A DNA stretch of 9,107 bases from an uncultured Gammaproteobacteria bacterium (GTDB taxonomy: Bacteria > Pseudomonadota > Gammaproteobacteria > UBA9214), in contig CAJQOV010000057.1 of assembly GCA_905480065.1 (NCBI GenBank), positions 1-9,107 on the forward strand. The letters are read 5' to 3'. The first letter of the stretch is position 1. Each line of letters starts with the position of its first letter. Below are positions 1-6,700 of this stretch, one piece after another. Both the position numbers and the translations under genes were made by a program. The notes under the pieces are model-generated. The model was not told where the DNA came from, did not search any database, and worked only from the letters and a program-made list of their open reading frames with translations.

Positions 1-7
1 GCTGCAT
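1..7 (-). CDS. Start of next Mrp-operon gene (partial, probably a D-type subunit)
   Basis: An ATG lies at 7..5 on the minus strand, two bases after the TAA stop of mrpC. Only two full codons (Met-Gln) are inside the window. In Mrp/Mnh clusters the gene after subunit C is normally subunit D, a large NuoL/M/N-like proton-channel protein, so that is the expected product. No strong Shine-Dalgarno is visible, only a purine-rich stretch within the end of mrpC. Identity is inferred purely from operon order. Confidence 0.3.
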
Positions 8-9
8 TT

Positions 10-366
10 TTATTCAGGCTCGTCTTGAGAGTGGATGTCGTCTTCTTCGACCGTTCCGTAGGCCTCATTGATGCGTATCACCAGGGCCAGACCGAGGGCG
101 GTGGTGGCTACACCGACGACGATGGCGGTAAGAATCAACACGTGCGGCAATGGATTGGAGTAGGAAGTTACCCCTGCGGCCAGGATGGGGGCGCTACCGC
201 CCTGCACCTTGCCCATACTGATGTACAAGATGAACACCGAGACCTGAAAGATATTGAGACCAACGATCTTCTTGACCAGGTTGCCATGGGCGATGACGAC
301 ATAGAAGCCCGTCATCATCAGGAAGATGACGATCCAGTAGTTGTAGAGTCCGAGTACGGTCGCCAT
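10..366 (-). CDS. mrpC: Multisubunit Na+/H+ (cation/proton) antiporter subunit C
   Basis: This is a 118-residue inner-membrane protein of the MnhC/MrpC family (NuoK-like, Oxidored_q2), a structural subunit of the Mrp antiporter complex that exchanges cytoplasmic Na+ (or K+) for protons. Three hydrophobic helices are visible at about residues 8-27, 33-51 and 76-98. The family block NPLPHVLILTAIVVG is at residues 71-85, followed by TTALGLALVIRINEAYGT and an acidic tail. The length is typical. The ATG at 366..364 overlaps the TGA of the upstream fusion gene by one base (TGATG); a TTG immediately before it is in frame but less attractive. The TGATG junction suggests translational coupling. The family assignment is firm; the ion specificity cannot be read from the sequence. 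Confidence 0.93.
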   Translation of the reverse strand: MATVLGLYNYWIVIFLMMTGFYVVIAHGNLVKKIVGLNIFQVSVFILYISMGKVQGGSAPILAAGVTSYSNPLPHVLILTAIVVGVATTALGLALVIRINEAYGTVEEDDIHSQDEPE

Positions 367-1346
367 CAACGCGTACGCCCGGTAAACATATAGAAGATTA
401 TGATCATGACCGCCGCCACGGTGATGCCCACACCGAGCTCAATAAGAAAAATGCCCAGGTGTTGCCCCGCGATCGGATCGCGCACCAGCACGCCGTAGTC
501 GAGAAAGTTACCACCCGCGAATATGCCCGCGAGCCCGACCCCGGCAAATAACAATACCCCCAGGGCACTCAAGACACGCAATAACCCGGGCGAAGCCACG
601 GCGTGGACGGCATCGAGCCCGAAGACCAGGGCATAAAGGATAAATGCGGCGGCGAAGATCACCCCCGCCTGGAAGCCGCCACCAGGCCCCAGCTCGCCGT
701 GGAACTGCACGTACAGGGCGAACAGCAGGACGAAGGGGATCAATATCTTGGCCACGGCTCGAAGCACGAGGTTATGGTTCGCTGCGCTCCCACCTTTGCC
801 CGTATCATCACGACGTGCGGTGCAACGCCGAATGGTACTGAGCAACATCAGCACACCGGCGCCCGCCGTGAAAATGACCGTGACTTCCCCGAGGGTGTCA
901 TAGCCGCGGTAGCTCGCCAGGACCGAGGTCACAACATTGGGCAGCCCGATTTCAGCAGGCGAATCCTGGAGGTAGCGCGGCGCCACATGCTGGTGTATCG
1001 GTGCCTGCGGATCGCCGAAACGTGGCATATCCAGGGTGCCGTACACCAACGCGCCACCGGTGACGCATACCACCAGCAGCGGGAGCAAGGTGCCGTGCCT
1101 GGGTGGGGATTCGGTGCGCGTCGTCAGCGTCAGGGTGGCCAGCATGAGCACCGTGGAGATCCCGGCACCCACCGCGGCCTCGGTGAAGGCCACGTCCACG
1201 GCGTCCAGGGTCACGAAAATGGCCGCCGACAGCAGACTGAAAATGCCAAACAGCATCACCACGGCGAACAGGTCCCGCAGGCGCGCCATGGCGAGGGCGG
1301 TGATGGCGAGGAAACTCAGCAACACGATATCGATCAGGCTTTCGAT
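366..1346 (-). CDS. mrpB: Fused MbhD (DUF4040) - MbhE-like - MnhB subunit of the Mrp antiporter
   Basis: This is a 326-residue membrane protein combining three modules of the Mrp complex. Residues 1-75 are the DUF4040/MbhD module (LRDLFAVVMLFGIFSLL, then DVAFTEAAVGAG with a conserved Glu at 57). Residues 85-172 are MbhE-like (VVTSVLASYRGYDTLGEVTV, with the acidic residue Glu154). Residues 193-322 are the MnhB domain (HGELGPGGGFQAGVIFAA at 216-233). In canonical Mrp, the first two modules sit at the C-terminus of MrpA; here they are attached to B, as in split-MrpA antiporters of many proteobacteria. The frame stays open far upstream, but that part only shadows mrpG. MbhD proteins begin just before the LIDIVLL segment, which points to the ATC at 1346, seven bases behind GGAGG; a GTG at 1325 would cut eight codons and has no Shine-Dalgarno. 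The gene overlaps mrpG by 13 nt. Confidence 0.88.
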   Translation of the reverse strand: MESLIDIVLLSFLAITALAMARLRDLFAVVMLFGIFSLLSAAIFVTLDAVDVAFTEAAVGAGISTVLMLATLTLTTRTESPPRHGTLLPLLVVCVTGGALVYGTLDMPRFGDPQAPIHQHVAPRYLQDSPAEIGLPNVVTSVLASYRGYDTLGEVTVIFTAGAGVLMLLSTIRRCTARRDDTGKGGSAANHNLVLRAVAKILIPFVLLFALYVQFHGELGPGGGFQAGVIFAAAFILYALVFGLDAVHAVASPGLLRVLSALGVLLFAGVGLAGIFAGGNFLDYGVLVRDPIAGQHLGIFLIELGVGITVAAVMIIIFYMFTGRTR

Positions 1347-1663
1347 GGATCGTCCTCCTCTCTGTGGAACAGGGGCCTGAGTCCGCCACGCAGCGCCGCC
1401 CGCGCCAGGGCATGAGTCGCGGTCGGACTGGTGAGTGACAAAAACAGGAAAATGAAGACCAGTTTCACCATGACCAGCCCCAAACCGGCTTGCATCATCA
1501 GACCAACCAGGATGAGGGCGGCGCACAGGGTATCGGTGACACCGGCGGCGTGCAGGCGGGTGAAGAAATCCGGGAAGCGGAGAATACCTATGCCACCGCT
1601 GACACCGAGAAAGCCGCCAGCGAGGAGGCAGGTCCAGCTCAGCACATCGATGATCATGGCCAT
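1334..1663 (-). CDS. mrpG: Multisubunit Na+/H+ antiporter subunit G
   Basis: This is a 109-residue small membrane subunit of the PhaG/MnhG/YufB family, needed for assembly and activity of the Mrp complex in the inner membrane. Three helices are visible at about residues 5-25, 46-62 and 64-80. The hallmark GILRFPDFFTRLHAAGVTDT at residues 26-45 is intact, and the C-terminal tail is polar and charged. The ATG at 1663 overlaps the TGA of mrpF by one base (TGATG). A perfect GGAGG at 1675..1671, with a 7-nt spacer, supports this start. The 3' end overlaps the start of the fused mrpB gene. A second ATG two codons downstream is possible but less well spaced. Length and motifs are normal for the family. 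Confidence 0.94.
   Translation of the reverse strand: MAMIIDVLSWTCLLAGGFLGVSGGIGILRFPDFFTRLHAAGVTDTLCAALILVGLMMQAGLGLVMVKLVFIFLFLSLTSPTATHALARAALRGGLRPLFHREEDDPSKA
1354..1358 (-). promoter_or_regulatory. Shine-Dalgarno deciding an ATC start for the fused mrpB
   Basis: A perfect GGAGG lies inside the end of mrpG, with seven bases (1353..1347) between it and the ATC at 1346..1344. No ATG, GTG or TTG sits at this ideal distance in any frame that would give an Mrp protein. Family alignment by eye also puts the N-terminus here. The site is seen directly; its use with an ATC codon is inferred. Confidence 0.55.
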
Positions 1664-1953
1664 CAGCCGTCCTCCCTCTCATCCGGCGCCATAGCGGCAT
1701 GACCGAGGCCACCGTATCTAAAAAACTTCAGCACAGCGACGGTGCTGATGAAGTTGATGAGCGCATACACCAGGGCGATATCAAGAAAATCCGGGCGCCC
1801 GGTCAGGAAACCGGACACCGCGATGAACAACACAGTCTTGGTACCGAACATATTGACCGCGAGGATGCGGTCATACACGGTTGGCCCACGGAAGGCGCGC
1901 ACCAGGGCGAGCCCCATCGTTACCAGAATTGCCAGGGTTGCTGCCGCAAACAT
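1663..1953 (-). CDS. mrpF: Multisubunit Na+/H+ antiporter subunit F
   Basis: This is a 96-residue MrpF/PhaF/MnhF family membrane protein, one of the small subunits of the antiporter complex. Three helices are visible at about residues 3-20, 35-50 and 57-77. The conserved RGPTVYDRILAVN is at residues 22-34. The motif FLDIALVYALINF at residues 56-68 carries an aspartate in the last helix, as the family expects. An upstream in-frame extension of 23 codons (MRRPPVC...) is rejected as a start because it would overlap mrpE and has no family counterpart; the ATG at 1953 lies four bases after the mrpE stop. The Shine-Dalgarno is weak (GAGA), consistent with coupled translation from mrpE. Confidence 0.93.
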   Translation of the reverse strand: MFAAATLAILVTMGLALVRAFRGPTVYDRILAVNMFGTKTVLFIAVSGFLTGRPDFLDIALVYALINFISTVAVLKFFRYGGLGHAAMAPDEREDG

Positions 1954-1957
1954 CCGT

Positions 1958-2428
1958 CTATCTCTCAAGTTCCCGTACGCGGCGGTCCATCTCCCCGTCT
2001 TGCAAACTGGCGGCCGCCGCACGTGTCAGCGCATGCACCTCGATCTGATTGCCCTTCAGGCGCATGGTGACGGTGCCGGGAGCGAGGGTAATGGAGTTGG
2101 CGTAGATGACCTTGCCTACGTCGCTACGCTGAGTGGCAGTAAGGTGTATCCGCGTCGGACTGATAGCGCTGACGGGACCCCAGATGCAGCGCATCACGTC
2201 GATGTTCGACTTGACAATCTCCCCGGCCAGCCAAACCCAGTACGGAGTAAACCTTAATGTGAGGTGCAGCGGCTGGTTCTCGTGGTCAAAGGCATCCATG
2301 CGCAGGGCGATGGCAACCACAATGAGTATGGATACTGCCCCGAGGCCCAGCAGTAACGGCACGAAATGGCCGGACAGCAACAGCCAGAAGCCGGCAAGTA
2401 TAAACGTCATGCTGATGGCGTGCCGCAA
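1958..2428 (-). CDS. mrpE: Multisubunit Na+/H+ antiporter subunit E
   Basis: This is a 156-residue MrpE/PhaE/MnhE family protein, a peripheral-to-membrane subunit of the Mrp complex. Two hydrophobic stretches (about residues 7-18 and 23-41) are followed by a soluble domain. That domain contains GEIVKSNIDVMRCIW (69-83) and the family signature YANSITLAPGTVTMRLKG (109-126). It is the first gene of the operon visible here and probably the promoter-proximal one, since upstream DNA is non-coding and then divergent. The start is ambiguous. The TTG at 2428 has a GGGGA 7 nt upstream and gives the usual short basic N-terminus (MRHAIS); an ATG at 2410 would give 150 residues but has no recognisable ribosome binding site. 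Confidence 0.92.
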   Translation of the reverse strand: MRHAISMTFILAGFWLLLSGHFVPLLLGLGAVSILIVVAIALRMDAFDHENQPLHLTLRFTPYWVWLAGEIVKSNIDVMRCIWGPVSAISPTRIHLTATQRSDVGKVIYANSITLAPGTVTMRLKGNQIEVHALTRAAAASLQDGEMDRRVRELER

Positions 2429-2461
2429 ATCGCTATCCCCGATATCTTGTTGCTACCGCGC

Positions 2462-2488
2462 GGCAATGTGGCATTGCCCACATGGGCA
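2462..2488. promoter_or_regulatory. Two overlapping dyads upstream of mrpE
   Basis: GGCAATG (2462-2468) and CATTGCC (2472-2478) form a perfect 7-bp inverted repeat with a 3-nt centre. Overlapping it, TGCCCA (2475-2480) and TGGGCA (2483-2488) form a perfect 6-bp inverted repeat with a 2-nt centre. In RNA they would be mutually exclusive hairpins 34-60 nt ahead of the mrpE start codon; in DNA either could be an operator. The symmetry is visible; a regulatory role is inference. Confidence 0.35.
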
Positions 2489-2511
2489 CAACGCAGTGCG
2501 TGTTATTGTGG

Positions 2512-2539
2512 CGCCGCATGAAGCATGCGTTCAGCGGCG
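2512..2539. repeat. Hairpin-forming inverted repeat upstream of mrpE
   Basis: CGCCGC (2512-2517) pairs with GCGGCG (2534-2539), and TGAA (2519-2522) pairs with TTCA (2530-2533). This gives a 10-bp stem with a single bulged A at 2518 and a 7-nt loop containing GCATGC. No T-run follows on either strand, so it is not a classical intrinsic terminator. It could be an operator, a leader structure or a fragment of a dispersed palindrome. Confidence 0.35.
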
Positions 2540-2802
2540 GCGAGAATTTCAAGCTAATGATACTGGCTGGGCAGGATTGATGCCACATGCCGGTAGTGTA
2601 GCGCCGTGCCGCTTTCCTTTTCCGCCACCCGGATACAGCCCCACCCTGACAAGGAAGATCGACTGAACAGTTGCACGATGGTTTCATGTGCGTTTCGATG
2701 CGTTCCGCGAGGGCCTCGTCGGCATGCGCAGTCCGGCCGGTCCACCCACCGGCATCTCCCGCTTCAATGAGATATAGATATAAAGGTGTCAGAGATATAA
2801 AA

Positions 2803-2899
2803 GGTGTCAGAGCACATTTTCTTCTAATATAAGCGGAACGATATAAAGGTGTCAGAGCACATTTTCTGCTTATATTAGAGTTAAATGTGCTCTGACACC
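2803..2899. repeat. Long imperfect inverted repeat (cruciform/hairpin)
   Basis: The arm 2803-2834 pairs with 2868-2899: 17 bp of the shared word, three unpaired or wobble positions, then a perfect 12 bp (TCTAATATAAGC at 2823-2834 against GCTTATATTAGA at 2868-2879). The 33-nt loop contains another forward copy of the word (2848-2864), which could instead pair with either reverse copy. The structure is therefore switchable on paper. Confidence 0.7.
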
Positions 2900-2938
2900 A
2901 TTTACATGAGAGTTAAATGTGCTCTGACACCATTTACA
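2877..2938. repeat. Tandem pair of identical 30-nt units
   Basis: Positions 2877-2906 and 2909-2938 are identical over 30 nt, separated by TG. Each unit contains one reverse copy of the 17-nt word flanked by AGAGTT and ATTTACA. The lack of any difference suggests a recent duplication or active homogenisation. Confidence 0.8.
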
Positions 2939-2946
2939 ATGCGTTA

Positions 2947-2973
2947 CTGGATCCTCGTTTGTGCGGGGATGAC
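2947..2973. repeat. Degenerate dispersed palindrome ahead of the metallopeptidase gene
   Basis: ATCCTCG (2951-2957) pairs with CGGGGAT (2964-2970) around a 6-nt loop, with one G-T wobble, and is bracketed by CTGG and GAC. The layout resembles the widespread proteobacterial repeat of the form CTGGATCCCCGC...GCGGGGATGAC, here with a few substitutions. The dyad is seen directly; the link to that dispersed family is from general knowledge and not checked. It ends 26 nt before the start codon of the next gene, so it may affect that gene's leader. Confidence 0.45.
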
Positions 2974-2999
2974 TTGTTCAGAGATCCCGTAAGTACATC

Positions 3000-3689
3000 A
3001 TGCATGTTCTATTGATAATCCTGTTCCTGTTGCTGCTGGTATTGGGTCCGCAGTGGTGGGCCCGATACACCTTCCGGCGCTATGCCGACGTTCAGCCACG
3101 GATTCCGGGGACGGGCGGGGAGCTTGCACGTCACCTGCTGGACCAGTTCGGGATGCCCGGTGTTCCGGTGGAGAAAACGGAGAAGGTTGGCGATCACTAC
3201 GATCCCGAGCGCCGCGCGGTGTGTCTGAGTCCCGATACCTACAATAACAAGTCATTAACTGCCGTGGCGATTGCAGCGCACGAGGTGGGGCATGCCATAC
3301 AGCATCAGCGCAAGGAGTCGATGCTTGCGCTGCGCCACCGGCTGGTAAAGGTAGCGCAGACAACCCAGCAGCTCGGTGCCGCCGCCATGTTCCTGCTGCC
3401 GGTTGCGATGGCTATCACCCGCTCGCCATCCGCAGGGCTCATCATGGCCGCCATCGGGATGGGCAGTATGGCCAGCGCCACACTGGTACACCTGGTCACC
3501 CTCCCGGTCGAACTGGATGCCAGTTTCGGCAAGGCGTTACCTGTTCTCAAGGCGGGTCACTACATTCAACCTGAAGACGAGACTGCCGTGCGTCGCGTGC
3601 TGCGTGCGGCTGCTTTTACCTATGTAGCGGGCTCGCTCGCCAGTTTGCTGAGTCTGGCACGCTGGCTTGCGTTCCTGCGTAGGGCATAG
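3000..3689 (+). CDS. Membrane-anchored zinc metallopeptidase, YugP/Zn_peptidase_2 family
   Basis: This 229-residue protein resembles YugP-type neutral zinc metallopeptidases (Zn_peptidase_2), whose substrates are not established. Residues 2-16 form an N-terminal membrane segment. The family's DHYDP block (65-69) precedes the catalytic HEVGH at 94-98 (zinc ligands His94 and His98, catalytic Glu95). Two hydrophobic segments follow at about 123-141 and 144-165. Then comes TLPVELDAS (167-175), whose Glu171 is the probable third zinc ligand, and a last hydrophobic segment at about 205-219. All key residues are present and the length is normal. The ATG at 3000 gives the expected hydrophobic start, although no clear Shine-Dalgarno precedes it. 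The gene stands alone: divergent from the mrp operon behind repeat DNA and convergent with the RND operon 49 nt downstream. Confidence 0.87.
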   Translation: MHVLLIILFLLLLVLGPQWWARYTFRRYADVQPRIPGTGGELARHLLDQFGMPGVPVEKTEKVGDHYDPERRAVCLSPDTYNNKSLTAVAIAAHEVGHAIQHQRKESMLALRHRLVKVAQTTQQLGAAAMFLLPVAMAITRSPSAGLIMAAIGMGSMASATLVHLVTLPVELDASFGKALPVLKAGHYIQPEDETAVRRVLRAAAFTYVAGSLASLLSLARWLAFLRRA

Positions 3690-3699
3690 CGAAATGCCC
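3682..3699. terminator. Weak hairpin between convergent genes
   Basis: GGGCAT (3682-3687) pairs with ATGCCC (3694-3699) around a 6-nt loop and overlaps the TAG stop of the metallopeptidase gene. No T-run follows in either direction, so intrinsic termination is doubtful. Its position between convergent genes is the only other support. Confidence 0.25.
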
Positions 3700-3738
3700 C
3701 CCCATTGTTATTGCTGCGTCGAGCCCGGGACCCGCAAT

Positions 3739-6700
3739 TCAGTCCTGCTTGCGCTGCGGGTCTACGCCAGGCTCCAGTTCCGCGTCCAGCTGCCGGCGTA
3801 CGCGTTGCGGTGACCCGGTGTGGCGCGCCAGCAGGTCGTAGGCGACCGGCACCACGAACAGGGTGAACAGGGTGGAGGACAGGATGCCGGCCATGATCAC
3901 GGTGCCGATCACGGTGCGTGTTTCGGTGCCGGCGCCGGAAGACAATAACAACGGCACGGAACCCGCTGCGGTGGTGATGCCGGTCATCAGGATCGGGCGC
4001 AGGCGGATATCCGCTGCTTCCACCAGCGCAGCGCGGAAGGGTCGCCCGGCGTCACGCAGCTGGTTGGCGAATTCCACGATCAGGATGCCGTTCTTGGCGG
4101 CGAGTCCGACCAGCATGATCAGGCCGATCTGGCTGTACAGGTTCAGCGTCTGGCCGGTGAGATATAGCGCGAGCAGTGCGCCGGCCATGGCCAGCGGCAC
4201 CGTCAGCATGATCACGAACGGGTGTATCCAGCTTTCGAACTGGGCGGCCAGTACCAGGTACACCACGGTAAGTCCGAGCAAAAACGTGAACAGGATGGAG
4301 CCGCCGGAGTACTTGTAATCCTGCGACTGGCCCTTGTAATCGATGATGACTTCCGGCGGCAGGTTGTCGCGCACCAGTTTTTCCAGGCTTTGCAGTGCGG
4401 TACCCAGTGCCACCCCATCCGCGAGATTGGCCTCCAGTGTGATCGAGCGTACGCGGTTGTAGCGATTCAGCGCAATGGAATCCGCAAATTCCTCTATGGT
4501 CACGAGATTGGACAGCGGGATCAGCTGCTGTGTGCGCTCCGAGCGTACATAGATGTTTTCCATGTTGCCCGGCGTACGCTGGGTTGCGCGTTCGCCTTGC
4601 AGGATGACGTCGTATTCTTCGCCATTATCAATATAGGTAGTAACCTGGCGTGAGCCAAGCAGGGTTTCCAGCGTGCGGCCAATGTTGCCGATGGTCACGC
4701 CCAGTTCCGCGGCGCGGTCATAATCGATCAGCACGCGCAGCTGTGGCTTGGTCTCCTTGTAGTCCCAGTCCAGCCCGACCAGCCCGGGGTTGTTTTCATT
4801 GATCTTCTCTACCAGGGTATCGCGCCATTGCGCGAGCTGTTCGTAACTGCCGCCACCGATGACGAACTGCACCGGCTTCTGTACGCGCGCACCGAAGCCA
4901 CTGCGCATGACCGGGAACACGCGTACCCCGGGCAGGTCTTTCACGCGCTGGCGCACGTCATCCATGATGTCCCAAGCCGAGCGCCGCCTGGACCAGTCGT
5001 CCAGCACGTTCACGACAATGCCGGTATTGAAGATTGCCAGGTTGCCGAAGGCGCGTGGCGCGCGCACCAGCATGCGCGAGATTTCGCCACCGTCCACCAG
5101 CGGCATGAGGCGCTGCTCGATCTCGGTCATGTAGGCGGAGATATAGGGATACGAGGTGCCTTCCGGTGCGGTCACCATCAGGTAAAACACGCCGCGATCC
5201 TCCCTCGGGCTGTATTCGTCGGGAATGTGTTTGTACAACCATGCCGAACCGACCAGTATCCCCAGGAACAGCGTGCCGACCAGCCAGTTCCACTGCAGGG
5301 ATTTCAGCAGCACTACGTGATAGGCACTGCGTACCCGGGTAAAGGCGTTGTCCACCAGGCGCGAGACTCGCGCGCGTGTCGCACCCTGTTGCAGGGTTTT
5401 CGAGGCCAGCATGGGCGACAGCGACAGGGCCACGAAGCTGGAGAACGACACCGCCGCGGCCATGGTGATCGCGAACTCGGCGAACAGGCGACCGATGTCG
5501 CCCTGCAGGAAGGTGATCGGCACGAACACCGCCACCAGTGCGATGGTCGTTGCGATGACGGCAAAGCCGACCTGGCGAGTGCCGCGGAACGCGGCGACCA
5601 GGCGGGTCTCGCCGTATTGTTCCATGCGCCGGTGGATGTTCTCGATTACCACGATGGCGTCGTCCACGACCAGCCCGATGGCCAGCACCAGGGCCAGCAA
5701 GGTGAGCATATTGAGTGAGTAGTCCAGTGCCAGCAGCACCATGAAGGTCGCAATCAGCGATACCGGCACGGTCACGGCGGGTACCAGCATCGCGCGTACG
5801 CTGCCGAGAAACAGGTAGATCACGCCGATCACCATGGCAATGGCGATAAACAGGGTCTTGTAGACCTCGTGGATGGCACCTTCCACGAACACCGAGCTGT
5901 CATAGCTCTGTTTCAGTGCCATGCCCTTCGGCAGTTCGGCATTGATGCGCGCCATTTCCGCCTTGGCGGCGCGCGCCACGGCCAGGGTGTTGGCAGTCGA
6001 CTGCTTGGTGATGCCGATGCCCACCATCGGTACACCGTTGCCGCGGAAAAACAGCCGGTCTTCCGATGTGCCGCGCTCCACCCGGGCAACATCGGCAAGG
6101 CGCACCAGGTAACCGTCCACCCCGCGCGCCAGCACCAGGCTGGCGAAATCCTCCACGGTAGTGAAGTTGCGCTCGGTGCGCACCGTGAACTGGCGGTTCT
6201 CCGAATCAATGCTGCCGGCCGGCAGTTCCAGGTTTTCCGCGCGCAGCGCCGCCTCGACGTCGGCGACGGTGATGTTGCGCGCGGCCATCTGGTTGCGGTC
6301 GAGCCAGACGCGTATGGCATAGACCTGGCCGCCGCCGGCGCGTACCCGGGCCACGCCGTCCAGCACCGAGAAGCGGTCCATCAGGTTGCGGCGCGCGTAA
6401 TCGGTGAGTTCCGGGATGGACATGCCTTCGCCGGCCAGGTTCAGCCACATGATGACATCCTCGTTGCTGTCTTCTTTCTGGATGTCGGGTGGATCTGCCT
6501 CGTCCGGCAGGCTGTCGAGGATGGCCGAAACCCGGTCGCGTATGTCGTTGGCGGCAGCGTCGATGTCGCGATTGATGGCGAATTCGACCGTGATGCGCGA
6601 GCGGCCGTCTTCGCTGGAAGATTCGATGTAGCGGATACCCTCGATGCCGGAGATGCGGTCCTCGATCAGCCGGGTGATCCGGCTTTCCACCACGTTGGCA

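Larger units (their letters stand above)
2429..2776. other. Divergent intergenic DNA without a recognisable gene
   Basis: No convincing coding sequence lies between mrpE and the repeat block. Short open frames on either strand (for example minus 2687..2433 and 2745..2554) encode Cys/Arg-rich peptides without family resemblance or a good ribosome binding site. The part nearest mrpE holds the dyads listed separately. The stretch 2540-2760 is GC-rich and could be decayed coding sequence, but I recognise nothing in it. The mrp promoter must lie in this interval or the repeat block if mrpE is the first gene; I could not identify convincing -35/-10 boxes. Confidence 0.5.
2777..2938. repeat. Cluster of five copies of a 17-nt word in both orientations (REP/MITE-like)
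   Basis: The word GGTGTCAGAGCACATTT occurs complete on the plus strand at 2803-2819 and 2848-2864. A truncated copy (GGTGTCAGAG) sits at 2785-2794. The exact complement AAATGTGCTCTGACACC occurs at 2883-2899 and 2915-2931. The forward copies share the lead-in GATATAAA; the two reverse copies lie in identical 30-nt units (2877-2906 and 2909-2938) with a 32-nt period. The block is AT-rich against GC-rich surroundings and lies between divergent genes, so it is unlikely to be a shared terminator. It is best read as a non-autonomous repeat element. I have an unverified impression that this word recurs beside REP-associated (Y1/RAYT) transposases; no transposase is in this window. Confidence 0.8.

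Noticed and set aside
603..1415. Long plus-strand open frame of 270 codons opposite the fused mrpB and mrpG
   Set aside because: Its product is rich in His, Gln, Arg and Glu without domains. It is the complement of GC-rich membrane-protein codons.
1347..1712. Upstream 122-codon extension of the fused mrpB frame, beginning at an ATG at 1712
   Set aside because: It runs antiparallel in frame to, and entirely over, mrpG and the end of mrpF. Its Arg/His/Pro-rich translation has no Mrp character, whereas mrpG in the other frame is a textbook family member.
1954..2022. 23-codon N-terminal extension of mrpF (MRRPPVC...)
   Set aside because: It lies inside the 3' end of mrpE, is Arg-rich rather than hydrophobic, and has no counterpart in MrpF proteins.
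2433..2745. Small minus-strand genes of 63 and 84 codons upstream of mrpE
   Set aside because: They overlap each other in different frames, lack ribosome binding sites, have unusual Cys/Arg composition and resemble nothing I recognise.
2803..2899. Rho-independent bidirectional terminator
   Set aside because: The flanking genes diverge from this region, so no transcript is expected to end here. The stem is AT-rich and far longer than usual terminators.
2777..2938. CRISPR array
   Set aside because: Repeats are in both orientations, the gaps are 2-28 nt and irregular, the spacers are not unique, and no cas genes are present.
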